Positions 44,919 to 53,505 of a stretch of DNA of 64,000 nt are shown one piece after another. Position numbers and translations under genes: made by a program. Source of the DNA: Mangrovibacterium diazotrophicum (GTDB lineage Bacteria > Bacteroidota > Bacteroidia > Bacteroidales > Prolixibacteraceae); NCBI RefSeq assembly GCF_003610535.1, contig NZ_RAPN01000001.1, positions 1-64,000 of the forward strand, read 5' to 3'. Under the pieces are notes generated by a model. The model saw nothing but the letters and a program-made list of their open reading frames with translations. It made no database searches and was not told where the DNA came from. Positions within the stretch are counted from its first letter, which is position 1, and each line of letters starts with the position of its first letter.

Positions 44919-45549
44919 TAGTATTGTTCTAGAATTCGGTAATAAAAGGGTTTTGCAGGATGTCTTCTTCCAATGCGAAACAGGCAAAGTTTGTGGCCTG
45001 TTGGGGCGAAACGGAGCTGGAAAGACTTGTTTGCTGAATATTATTTACGGCGAATTGCAGTTAGTGAATAAGTCGGTTCGTTTGGATGGAAAGGTTTTGT
45101 ACGAACGTCATCGGAATCCAGGTGACTTCAGATACTTGCCGCAGTTCAGTTTTATCCCAAAGTCCGTCCGTCTGAAACGTCTGTTCCGAAATTTTGAACT
45201 GGATTTTGATCGTTTCACGAGCTTTTTTCCCGAGTTTCAAAAACACTTCAGAAGTAAATTGGGAAAGCTGTCGGGCGGGGAGCGCCGCATTGTTGAAGTT
45301 TACCTGTTGCTTGTGTCCAAAACAAAGTTTTGTTTACTCGATGAGCCATTTTCGCAGGTTATGCCCGTGCATGTTGAAACGTTGAAACAAATTATTAAAG
45401 ACGAAAGTCAGTGTAAAGGGATTGTCATTACGGATCATCTTTATCAGCATGTGACTGAGATCTGCAATGAGTTGTATGTAATTGCAAATGGTAAAACTTA
45501 CAAAACGCAAGAGGCTGAAGACTTGAAACGACTGGGTTATATTAGCTAA
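44896..45549 (+). CDS. ABC transporter ATP-binding protein
   Basis: 217 residues. Walker A GRNGAGKTC (about 37-45), signature LSGGERR (about 127-133), Walker B FCLLDEPFSQ (about 148-157) and switch His in VITDH (about 180-184). The Q-loop region (YLPQFSFIP) is present. The subfamily resembles ATPases of small-molecule or lipoprotein-type exporters and of CcmA/NatA type; the cargo is unknown. Encoded with the small three-helix membrane protein whose gene it overlaps. Confidence 0.88.
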   Translation: MEHRLEVDSIVLEFGNKRVLQDVFFQCETGKVCGLLGRNGAGKTCLLNIIYGELQLVNKSVRLDGKVLYERHRNPGDFRYLPQFSFIPKSVRLKRLFRNFELDFDRFTSFFPEFQKHFRSKLGKLSGGERRIVEVYLLLVSKTKFCLLDEPFSQVMPVHVETLKQIIKDESQCKGIVITDHLYQHVTEICNELYVIANGKTYKTQEAEDLKRLGYIS

Positions 45550-45703
45550 TTGGGAGTTTGTTCTGATTGTGTACTTTCCCATATTTTCGGTTATTCATAA
45601 TCCGTATGATTTAGCTGAAAATTGAAATTCTATTCTTTGCAAACTCGGCTTAATCGCTAGGATTTTGTATTTTCGACAAAATAAACCCAACAACCTCAAT
45701 CTT

Positions 45704-48511
45704 ATGAAACTGCGCGTATTTTCTTCCGCTTTAGTTTATTGCCTTTTTGCGCTTTTATTGGTCTCCTGCCAACAATCTTCAGTAAGTTATCGTCAGAAAA
45801 TTGATTTACAAGGAGAGTGGCAATTTGCGTTGGATACCGCTCAACTCGGTATTGAACAACATTGGTATTCCATGGATTTGACAGATTCTCTGCAATTGCC
45901 CGGAACAACGGATTCCAATCACAAAGGCTTTCTGAACACCGATACCACAACGATGCATCTCAACCGGATTTATAAATATGAAGGGCCAGCCTGGTATCGC
46001 AAGAAAGTAGTTGTCACGGAAAATTTTGAAAATAAGCATGTTCAACTGGTTTTAGAGCGAACCAAATCGACCAAAGTTTGGATTGACAGCGTGTTGGTTG
46101 GTGGCTCGCATCTGCTACAGTCGCCGCAACAGTTTGATGTTTCGGACTATTTGGCGCCAGGCGAACATTTTATAACGGTGATGGTTAATAACGACCTGCC
46201 CTTGACTCCGTATGGAAACGTTCATATTTATTCCGACGATACACAAACCAACTGGAATGGTATCATCGGTCAAATATATCTCGAAGCTTCCGCAAGAACA
46301 CATGTCAAAAATCTGCAGGTTTATCCGGATATTGATCAGCAAAAAATTGCAGTCAAACTGGAGATTGCTAATCCAATGCCCGAATCCAAACTGACCGTAG
46401 AACTGCAGGTGGAGAAAACGCTGGATGGGAAAGCCACTCGCCTGAAATCGCAAAAAATGAGCGTCGAATCGAAAAATGAAATCGAATTGGAATACCAGTT
46501 TGATGAGCCTTGTGATTTATGGGACGACTACCAGCAACCCATTTATCATTTAACAGCCGTGATATCAGCAGGCGATGCAGAGGAAGCGATGACTGTGCCT
46601 TTCGGGATGCGCAAGTTCGCAGCAAAAGGAACCCAATTTACCATTAATGGTCGCACCGTATTTTTGCGTGGAAAGCATGAAGCGGCTGTTTTCCCGTTAA
46701 CCGGATTTACGCCGATGAACGTTGACGATTGGCGTCGGGTTTATCGCATCGCTAAAACTTACGGAATCAATCATTATCGTTTTCACACCTATTGTCCGCC
46801 AGAAGCAGCTTTCACAGCTGCAGACGAGGAAGGAATTTATCTGCAGGCGGAGTTGCCGTTTTGGGGAGGACTGGATGCGGATACCATTGCGGACATGCTC
46901 AAGGAAGAAGGTTTTGCCATGTTGAACGCTTATGCAAATCACCCTTCTTTTGTGATGTTTTCGCCCGGCAATGAAATTTGGAGTGGACATGATCGGGTTG
47001 AAAAGAATATCCTCGCTTTTAAAGAGTACGACAATCGCCCCTTGTACACGATGGGATCGAACGTAAATATTGGCTATCTGGCTCCGAAAGACTATAGCGA
47101 CTTCTTTGTAGGAGCGCGGGTTCCGGAGCATGGCGATTCGATTTTAGGGCATGCTCGTTTGACTCATGCTTTTGCCGACGCGACCGATGGCGGAATTCTG
47201 AACACACAAACTCCGTCGACCGATGTCGATTTTGATTTTGCCGTTTCGCAGATACCGATTCCATTGATCAGTCACGAAATCGGGCAATACCAGATTTATC
47301 CGGATTACAGTGAAATTGATAAATATACCGGCGTTTTGCAGGCGCGTAATCTTGAAGTATTCCGCGATCGATTGGTGAAGGCGGGAATGGGTGAAATGGA
47401 CAGTCAATTTCAGAAGGCCTCGGGAGCTTGGGCGGCGCTGTGCTACAAGGCAGAAATGGAAGCAGCTATCCGAACCAAAGGAATGGCTGGCTTTCAGTTG
47501 CTGGATTTGCAGGATTTTCCGGGGCAGGGAACTGCTCTTGTTGGGATTCTGGATGCTTTTATGGACAGCAAAGGAGTGATTACACCGGAAGCATGGAAGC
47601 AATCGTGCAATGATATTGTTTTGTTGGCTGAGTTCCCGAAATATTGCTGGACCAATCAGGAGACTTTTCAAGCCCAATTGGTCGTTGCTAACTATTCAAA
47701 CAAAACCATCGATGGTAGTTTTGACTGGAAGTTGAGTCGTGCGGATGGTTCGGTGGTCGAACAGGGAAGTTTTGATGCGCTTCAAATTCCGGAAGGAGGA
47801 CTTTCGTCTGTTGGCGAGCTTGACGTCAATTTAGCTGCGGTTGACAAAGCTTCCGAATTGAGTCTGGATATTTCGTTGCCGGGAACAGGCTATTCAAATA
47901 CCTATCCAATTTGGATTTACCCGGCAGCTGGCAACCCGGAATTGCCATCAGATATTGTTGTTGCAGAAAAGCTCAGCGCTTCTGTTTTTGAAAAACTGCA
48001 CAAGGGGGCAAAAGTGCTTTTGTTTCCCCAAACAGAAGATGTGAAAGACAACAGCGTGGCTGGACATTTTCCTCCTGAATTTTGGAATTATGGTATGTTT
48101 AAAGGAATCAGCGAATGGGTGAAAAAACCGGTTTCGCCGGGAACTTTAGGACTTTTGATGGATCCGAAACATCCGGTGTTCAATGATTTTCCAACCGATT
48201 TTCACACCAACTGGCAATGGTTTTCGATTATAAAGGCGAGTAATTCGCTTATCCTGGATAGTCTTCCCGAAAACTATTTGCCTATCGTTCAGGTTATCGA
48301 TAATTTGGAGCGCGACCACAAGTTGGGGATGATTTTCGAATTCAAGGTCGGGAACGGTAGACTATTGGTTTGCATGTCTCAGTTGAACAAGTTGAGCGAT
48401 AATCCTGAAGCCACGCAATTGTATCGCTCGATTATTCAATTCATGGAATCAGAAGATTTCAATCCAAAATTTTCAATATCCGACGATCAACTGAAAGCAT
48501 TGTTTTATTAG
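45704..48511 (+). CDS. Glycoside hydrolase family 2 lipoprotein
   Basis: 935 residues from the ATG at 45704; the signal ends in the lipobox LLVSC (about Cys22). Domain order: jelly-roll sugar-binding domain (about 30-190), immunoglobulin-like domain (about 200-305), TIM barrel (about 310-600) with acid/base Glu424 in SPGNEIWSG and nucleophile Glu525 in SHEIGQYQ, then accessory beta domains. The spacing of the two glutamates fits GH2. The HEIGQ variant occurs in GH2 enzymes that include exo-acting glycosidases of pectin-like glycans; the sugar specificity is not assigned. It would act at the cell surface or in the periplasm. Confidence 0.88.
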   Translation: MKLRVFSSALVYCLFALLLVSCQQSSVSYRQKIDLQGEWQFALDTAQLGIEQHWYSMDLTDSLQLPGTTDSNHKGFLNTDTTTMHLNRIYKYEGPAWYRKKVVVTENFENKHVQLVLERTKSTKVWIDSVLVGGSHLLQSPQQFDVSDYLAPGEHFITVMVNNDLPLTPYGNVHIYSDDTQTNWNGIIGQIYLEASARTHVKNLQVYPDIDQQKIAVKLEIANPMPESKLTVELQVEKTLDGKATRLKSQKMSVESKNEIELEYQFDEPCDLWDDYQQPIYHLTAVISAGDAEEAMTVPFGMRKFAAKGTQFTINGRTVFLRGKHEAAVFPLTGFTPMNVDDWRRVYRIAKTYGINHYRFHTYCPPEAAFTAADEEGIYLQAELPFWGGLDADTIADMLKEEGFAMLNAYANHPSFVMFSPGNEIWSGHDRVEKNILAFKEYDNRPLYTMGSNVNIGYLAPKDYSDFFVGARVPEHGDSILGHARLTHAFADATDGGILNTQTPSTDVDFDFAVSQIPIPLISHEIGQYQIYPDYSEIDKYTGVLQARNLEVFRDRLVKAGMGEMDSQFQKASGAWAALCYKAEMEAAIRTKGMAGFQLLDLQDFPGQGTALVGILDAFMDSKGVITPEAWKQSCNDIVLLAEFPKYCWTNQETFQAQLVVANYSNKTIDGSFDWKLSRADGSVVEQGSFDALQIPEGGLSSVGELDVNLAAVDKASELSLDISLPGTGYSNTYPIWIYPAAGNPELPSDIVVAEKLSASVFEKLHKGAKVLLFPQTEDVKDNSVAGHFPPEFWNYGMFKGISEWVKKPVSPGTLGLLMDPKHPVFNDFPTDFHTNWQWFSIIKASNSLILDSLPENYLPIVQVIDNLERDHKLGMIFEFKVGNGRLLVCMSQLNKLSDNPEATQLYRSIIQFMESEDFNPKFSISDDQLKALFY

Positions 48512-48610
48512 TCTTTTCGGGCTTTTTGCGGAATTTTTTCTTTGTCTAGTGTTGATAGCCAGTGAAATGAAGGTGTTGTCAACTTAACTTTTTATGCCCT
48601 TCGTGTGTTT

Positions 48611-48642
48611 TTTGAGGAGTAGGGATATTTATTCTATCTTTA
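48611..48642 (+). promoter_or_regulatory. Promoter of the carboxy-terminal protease-pnuC-kinase operon
   Basis: TTTG (48611-48614), 20 nt, then TATCTTTA (48635-48642), one base off the TAnnTTTG consensus and at the ideal spacing. Confidence 0.6.
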
Positions 48643-48746
48643 GCTTTCAAAGCAGAAATACATTTACAAACCATTTCTGGTGCACAATTTGAAGGCCCTG
48701 AAAATGGTTTTTTATTTGAACACTGGCCGAAGTGCCACACTTTCTT

Positions 48747-48752
48747 AGGAGG
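48747..48752 (+). promoter_or_regulatory. Strong Shine-Dalgarno sequence
   Basis: A full AGGAGG lies 7 nt before the ATG at 48760. It fixes the start of the S41 protease gene and is unusual here, as most genes in the window lack a recognisable ribosome-binding site. Confidence 0.85.
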
Positions 48753-48759
48753 AAAACAG

Positions 48760-50373
48760 ATGAATAGGAGTTGGAAATTAAGGTTGATTGGAATTGCAGT
48801 TTTTTTTGCATTTCTCATGGGGGCAGCCCCTGCTCAAGCACAAGATGTTCAGGAGAGCATGATTAAGTTTGGCCGGTTGCTCCGGTTAATCGATAGCTAT
48901 TATGTAGACTCGACCAATGTGGACAAGTTAACGGACGAAGCAATCGTCGATTTGCTTTCGAAATTGGATCCGCACTCTGTTTATATTTCTAAAGAAGAAG
49001 TTGAAAAAATGAATGAGCCGCTCGTGGGAAGCTTCGAGGGAATCGGCATTTCATTCAATATTTTGCGCGATACTTTAATGGTGGTAACAACTATCCCCGG
49101 TGGACCATCTGAAAAAGTCGGGTTGATGCCCGGCGACCGCATTATGGTGGTCGACGGCAAGCCAATTGCTGGTGTCGGTCTTCAAAACAGCGATGTAATG
49201 GACATGCTACGCGGCGACAAGGGAACCCGTGTTGATCTGCAGGTTCAGCGTAACCGAGAGGTCAGCCTACTGGATTTCACGATTATTCGCGACAAAATTC
49301 CGCTTTACAGTTTGGACGCATCATACATGCTCAACGATCATACTGGTTACATCAAAATCAATCGCTTTGCAGCGACGACTACAGACGAGTTTGATACGGC
49401 AATTGCCGATTTGAAAAAGAATCCGGGCTTGGAAAACCTCGTTTTGGATCTTCGTGGAAATGGTGGTGGATACCTGAAAAAGGCGATTGAGTTAGCCGAC
49501 CAGTTCCTGGGCCCCGATAAATTGGTGGTTTATACTGAAGGAAATAATGATCGTCGCAAAGATTACGAATCGAGCGCTGTGGGTGAATTTGAACACGGAC
49601 GCTTGGTGGTGCTGATCGATGAAGGTTCTGCTTCAGCGAGTGAAATCGTTTCGGGCGCTATTCAGGATTGGGATCGCGGTCTGATTATCGGTCGTCGTTC
49701 GTTTGGAAAAGGACTGGTGCAACAACCATTCCCCTTAACCGACGGATCAGTTGTTCGATTGACTACAGCTCACTATTACACACCAAGCGGTCGCTGTATT
49801 CAAAAACCGTACGACAAAGGTGTGGAAGAATATCGAGAGGATTATCTGCACCGCTTCGAGAGTGGTGAATTGTTCTCAGCCGATAGTATTCATCTGGATA
49901 AAAGCCAGGTTTATTCAACCCTGGTAAATAAGCGTGAAGTTTATGGGGGCGGAGGTATTATGCCCGACGTTTTCGTTCCCCTGGATACAACTTCAAACTA
50001 TGCTTTTTATAACCAGGTGATTCGTCGAAATATTCTGAATACAGCAATATTGACTTACCTGGACAGCAACAGGGAAACGATCAAGAATAAATACCCTGAT
50101 TTTGCATCCTATGACAATAAATTCTCGATTGGCGATGAGTTCGTTGAAAATGTGATCGCTCAGGCTGCAGAAGAGAAAGTTGACAGCGATAAGGAAAGCA
50201 TTGATTTTGCTCGACCGCTGATTAAAAAACTGGGAAAAGCTCTGATTGCACGTGATGTTTTCGGTACAAATTACTACTTCCAGGTCATCAACAAGGACGA
50301 AGAAATCATCAAGAAGGCTGTGGAGGTTCTTGAAAACAACTCGAACTACGAAAAAATTCTGGCTGAAAAATAA
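48760..50373 (+). CDS. Carboxy-terminal processing protease (S41)
   Basis: 537 residues with a cleavable signal peptide (about 1-27, ending APAQAQ). The N-terminal helical part is followed by a PDZ domain (about 85-165, GSFEGIGISFNI to GLMPGDRIMVVDGKPIAG) and the S41 catalytic core with VLDLRGNGGGYL (about 228-239), the serine motif DEGSASASEIVSGA (about 287-300) and the lysine in RRSFGKGLVQ (about 311-320). C-terminal processing proteases trim or degrade periplasmic proteins. First gene of an operon: pnuC begins 3 nt after its stop. Confidence 0.94.
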   Translation: MNRSWKLRLIGIAVFFAFLMGAAPAQAQDVQESMIKFGRLLRLIDSYYVDSTNVDKLTDEAIVDLLSKLDPHSVYISKEEVEKMNEPLVGSFEGIGISFNILRDTLMVVTTIPGGPSEKVGLMPGDRIMVVDGKPIAGVGLQNSDVMDMLRGDKGTRVDLQVQRNREVSLLDFTIIRDKIPLYSLDASYMLNDHTGYIKINRFAATTTDEFDTAIADLKKNPGLENLVLDLRGNGGGYLKKAIELADQFLGPDKLVVYTEGNNDRRKDYESSAVGEFEHGRLVVLIDEGSASASEIVSGAIQDWDRGLIIGRRSFGKGLVQQPFPLTDGSVVRLTTAHYYTPSGRCIQKPYDKGVEEYREDYLHRFESGELFSADSIHLDKSQVYSTLVNKREVYGGGGIMPDVFVPLDTTSNYAFYNQVIRRNILNTAILTYLDSNRETIKNKYPDFASYDNKFSIGDEFVENVIAQAAEEKVDSDKESIDFARPLIKKLGKALIARDVFGTNYYFQVINKDEEIIKKAVEVLENNSNYEKILAEK

Positions 50374-50376
50374 GAA

Positions 50377-50985
50377 ATGAGCGAAACGATAACGAGTTGG
50401 CTGGTTGCCAACTGGGTGGAGGTAACAGGAACCATTCTTGGATTTGTCTACATTTTCCTGTCTATCAAACAAAATATTTTAACATGGCCGGTGGGATTAC
50501 TCTCATCGGCTTTGTATGTGTATGTATTTTTCGTTGCCAAGTTTTACGCCGACATGGCGCTGCAGGTCTACTACGTTGTGGTCAGCCTCTACGGTTGGTA
50601 TTTTTGGTTGAAAGGCAACCCGAAAGAAGATTCACAATTGGAAGTTAGCCAAACGCCGCAGAAGCTTTGGTTGTGGCTTGTTGGTGCGAGCGTGTTGTTT
50701 TTTGTACTGATTGAATTTGTACTGCAACATTATACGGATTCGCCGGTGCCAATGGGCGATGCGCTGACCACGGCATTGAGCCTGGTTGCCACCTGGATGC
50801 TCGCCCGAAAATACTTGGAACACTGGCTAATCTGGGTTTTTGTCGATTTCTTCTCGGCTGTATTGTATGCGATAAAAGGACTGTGGCCGACTTTCGTTTT
50901 ATTCATGGTGTACACCGTTATGGCTTTTGTGGGCTACTTGAAATGGCGAAACGAGTTGAAAACACTCGAGTACGAATCAGTTTAA
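50377..50985 (+). CDS. pnuC: PnuC-family nicotinamide riboside transporter
   Basis: 202 residues with about seven transmembrane helices. The family motif region ITSWLVANWVEVTGTILGFVYIFLSIKQNILTWP corresponds to helices 1-2, and the substrate-pocket aromatic run YGWYFW (about 71-76) is typical of PnuC/PnuT. The next gene is a NadR-type kinase, which favours nicotinamide riboside over thiamine as substrate: phosphorylation after facilitated entry traps it. This pairing is context-based inference. Confidence 0.88.
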   Translation: MSETITSWLVANWVEVTGTILGFVYIFLSIKQNILTWPVGLLSSALYVYVFFVAKFYADMALQVYYVVVSLYGWYFWLKGNPKEDSQLEVSQTPQKLWLWLVGASVLFFVLIEFVLQHYTDSPVPMGDALTTALSLVATWMLARKYLEHWLIWVFVDFFSAVLYAIKGLWPTFVLFMVYTVMAFVGYLKWRNELKTLEYESV

Positions 50986-50995
50986 CGCGAGAGTG

Positions 50996-51523
50996 ATGAA
51001 GAAACTGATCGTCCTGACCGGACCGGAGTCAACCGCCAAGAGTACACTATCGAAAGATTTGGCAGAGCATTTCGTCGGAAAATATTACCCAGAATTCGCA
51101 CGTACGTACCTGCAAGATAAAAGCGCTGATTACCATTACCAGTTTGAAGATGTTGAAGCGATTGCAAAGGGGCAATTGTCGCAATACCAGGAAGCTGTTG
51201 CCGGTGATTCAGCCTATGCGTTTTTCGACACCTGGTTAATCGTTACCAAAGTTTGGTTCGACTGGGTTTACAACAGACGTCCGGAATGGCTCGAACAATC
51301 CATTGCGGACTATCCGATTGGTTTGTACCTGTTGTGTAAACCCGATATTCCCTGGGAGCCCGATCCACTGCGGGAAAACGGCGGCGAAGTTCGCGAGAAA
51401 CTCTACGAAATCTACAAGACAGAGTTGATACAACGCAATCTTCCTTTCGTTGAAATTGGTGGCGAAGGGGAGGAGCGATTGCAAAACGCGATCGCTGCAA
51501 TAAATGGATTCAACTTTCGGTGA
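50996..51523 (+). CDS. NadR-type ribosylnicotinamide kinase-like ATPase
   Basis: 175 residues from the ATG at 50996 (a GTG just upstream is a weaker start). P-loop LTGPESTAKSTL (about 6-17), then YYPEFARTYL (about 34-43), typical of the kinase domain of NadR, FFDTWLIVTKVW (Walker-B-like) and the lid ENGGEVRE. It lacks the nucleotidylyltransferase and helix-turn-helix domains of full NadR. It should phosphorylate nicotinamide riboside to NMN, next to pnuC, for NAD salvage. Confidence 0.85.
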   Translation: MKKLIVLTGPESTAKSTLSKDLAEHFVGKYYPEFARTYLQDKSADYHYQFEDVEAIAKGQLSQYQEAVAGDSAYAFFDTWLIVTKVWFDWVYNRRPEWLEQSIADYPIGLYLLCKPDIPWEPDPLRENGGEVREKLYEIYKTELIQRNLPFVEIGGEGEERLQNAIAAINGFNFR

Positions 51524-51534
51524 TTGCCCCCGAT

Positions 51535-51542
51535 TATATTTG
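51535..51542 (+). promoter_or_regulatory. -7 box of the cysK-cysE promoter
   Basis: TATATTTG matches TAnnTTTG exactly, 91 bp before the cysK start, leaving a leader of roughly 85 nt that contains a strong hairpin. No TTG lies at the ideal upstream distance. Confidence 0.45.
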
Positions 51543-51577
51543 CTTATCAAACGGAAAAAGGTGACTTTTGTTAGGTT

Positions 51578-51607
51578 CAGCAGTGCGGCTTTCGAGGCCG
51601 GCTGCTG
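51578..51607 (+). other. GC-rich hairpin in the cysK leader
   Basis: CAGCAG (51578-51583) pairs with CTGCTG (51602-51607), and an inner GC-rich part GCGGC/GCCGGC closes on a TTTCGAG loop. It lies between the promoter and the ATG, has no T-run, and is much more GC-rich than its surroundings. It may regulate translation or mRNA stability of the cysteine genes. Confidence 0.5.
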
Positions 51608-51633
51608 CAAATTCGATACTAAAATTCAATGTT

Positions 51634-52572
51634 ATGAAAATTGCATCTGATGTATTACAGCTCATTGGCAAAACCCCTCTGGTCAAACTGAATAAGCTGT
51701 CGAAAGATTGTTGTGCGCATGTTTATTTGAAGTTGGAATCTCAAAATCCAGGTGGTTCGGTGAAGGATCGGCTTTCATTGGCGATGATAAATGCTGCGGA
51801 AAGCCAGAATATCATCAATTCGGAAACGGTTATTATTGAACCGACAAGTGGAAATACAGGAATTGGTTTGGCGATGGTTTGTGCGGTACGCGGTTATCAA
51901 CTGAAAATTGTCATGCCGGAAAGTGTCTCAGTTGAAAGGCGGATGTTGCTGAATGCTTACGGCGCGGAGTTGGTGCTGACTTCACCCAAAGGCGGCATGA
52001 AGGAAGCAATTGCCAAAGCGGAAGAATTGGCTGCTGAGATCGATAATTCATTCATACCGATGCAATTTGAAAACCCGGCAAATGTGGAAATGCACCGGAA
52101 GACTACGGCGCAGGAAATCTGGAACGACACCGAAGGCAAAGTTGACCTCTTTGTGGCGGGTGCTGGAACAGGCGGTACAATTACCGGCGTTTCTGAAGCG
52201 CTGAAAGAGTTGAAGCCATCGGTTTACACGGTTGTTGTGGAACCAACCAACTCTTCGGTTTTGGCAGGAAATCCTCCGGGGGCGCATAAGATCCAGGGAA
52301 TTGGGCCTGGATTTATCCCCGGCGTTTTAAATACGAAATCATACAACGAAGTATTCCCGGTTGCCGACGATGTTGCCTTTGAAACAGCCCGGTCTCTCGC
52401 AAAAGAAGAAGGCGTATTGTGTGGTATTTCTTCGGGCGCAAATGTTTATGCGGCGCTGCAAATAGCAAAGCGCGAGGAAAACAGAGACAAGCACTTGGTT
52501 GTTATTGTTTGCGATACAGGAGAGAGATATTTAAGTACAACCCTTTTTAACGACGATAAAAATGCATTCTGA
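51634..52572 (+). CDS. cysK: Cysteine synthase A (O-acetylserine sulfhydrylase)
   Basis: 312 residues from the ATG at 51634 (MKIASDVLQLIGKTPLVKL). PLP-binding Lys44 in NPGGSVKDR, the substrate loop PTSGNTGIG (about 71-79), the phosphate-binding GAGTGGTITG (about 180-189) and the C-terminal CGISSGAN are all conserved. It converts O-acetylserine and sulfide to cysteine. Its end overlaps cysE by 11 nt. The C-terminus ends in NDDKNAF. Confidence 0.95.
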   Translation: MKIASDVLQLIGKTPLVKLNKLSKDCCAHVYLKLESQNPGGSVKDRLSLAMINAAESQNIINSETVIIEPTSGNTGIGLAMVCAVRGYQLKIVMPESVSVERRMLLNAYGAELVLTSPKGGMKEAIAKAEELAAEIDNSFIPMQFENPANVEMHRKTTAQEIWNDTEGKVDLFVAGAGTGGTITGVSEALKELKPSVYTVVVEPTNSSVLAGNPPGAHKIQGIGPGFIPGVLNTKSYNEVFPVADDVAFETARSLAKEEGVLCGISSGANVYAALQIAKREENRDKHLVVIVCDTGERYLSTTLFNDDKNAF

Positions 52573-53491
52573 TAGTTCAATTTTATCCAAAATAAATAAT
52601 ACGGTTGAGTTGCTGGCCGATTCAACATCGTATAATTCGGTTTGCCGCGAGCATCGGTTGGGAGAGCCGGTGCCTTCATCCGAAAAGTTAGGGACAATAG
52701 TCAACATGATCCGGGAGATTCTTTTTCCGGGTTTCTTCGGGAACACCAGTTTGAGGCCCAATACAGTTCGCCATTACATGGGTGTGTATCTCGATGAGTT
52801 GTTCACCCTTTTGTCTGAACAGATTTTGGCCGGATTGTGCTTCGAATGTGAAGACCGGAAAAGCATTGACTTTAAAGAACAAGAGAAATATGCTCAGAGT
52901 CTGGCGGCCGACTTCATCGCTTTTTTACCTGAAATCCGACGGATTTTGGTTACTGATGTTGAAATCGCTTTTGTTGGCGATCCGGCAGCAAAAAGTCGGG
53001 GAGAGGTGATTTACTGCTACCCGGCTGTTCGGGCTATTTCGAACTACCGCATTGCACATCGTTTGATGCAATTGGGAGTGCCGCTCATTCCCAGAATTAT
53101 CTCGGAAATGGCTCACTCCGAAACAGGCATCGACATTCACCCGAAAGCGGAAATTGGCGAATCATTCACAATTGACCACGGAACAGGTGTGGTAATTGGT
53201 TCGACCTGTATTATCGGTAATAATGTGAAACTCTATCAGGGGGTTACGTTGGGTGCCAAAAGTTTTCCGCTGGACGAGCAAGGCAACCCGATAAAAGGTG
53301 TTCCGCGTCACCCGATTGTGGAAGATAACGTGATCATTTACGCACAGGCGACTATTTTAGGTCGGATTCGGATTGGTCACGACTCTGTTATTGGTGGTAA
53401 CGTATGGGTTACAAATAATGTGGCACCGAACTCGAAAGTGCTTCAATTTAAAGCGCGCGAAAGCTCCTTTAAGGATGGAGCGGGCATCTAA
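52562..53491 (+). CDS. cysE: Serine O-acetyltransferase
   Basis: 309 residues. The N-terminal helical domain (about 1-185) is of the long SAT type, and the C-terminal left-handed beta-helix has the catalytic pair region DIHPKAEIGESFTIDHGTGVVIG (His near 205) and hexapeptide repeats up to GGNVWVTNNVAPNS. It makes O-acetylserine for CysK, with which it overlaps by 11 nt; the two proteins usually form the cysteine synthase complex. The C-terminal tail ends in Ile, as needed for insertion into the CysK active site. Confidence 0.93.
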   Translation: MHSDSSILSKINNTVELLADSTSYNSVCREHRLGEPVPSSEKLGTIVNMIREILFPGFFGNTSLRPNTVRHYMGVYLDELFTLLSEQILAGLCFECEDRKSIDFKEQEKYAQSLAADFIAFLPEIRRILVTDVEIAFVGDPAAKSRGEVIYCYPAVRAISNYRIAHRLMQLGVPLIPRIISEMAHSETGIDIHPKAEIGESFTIDHGTGVVIGSTCIIGNNVKLYQGVTLGAKSFPLDEQGNPIKGVPRHPIVEDNVIIYAQATILGRIRIGHDSVIGGNVWVTNNVAPNSKVLQFKARESSFKDGAGI

Positions 53492-53505
53492 AAAATCAAA
53501 AAAGA

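Noticed and set aside
48579-48818. Minus-strand frame of 79 codons before the carboxy-terminal protease gene
   Set aside because: It overlaps the promoter, Shine-Dalgarno and signal peptide of the plus-strand gene; a shadow.
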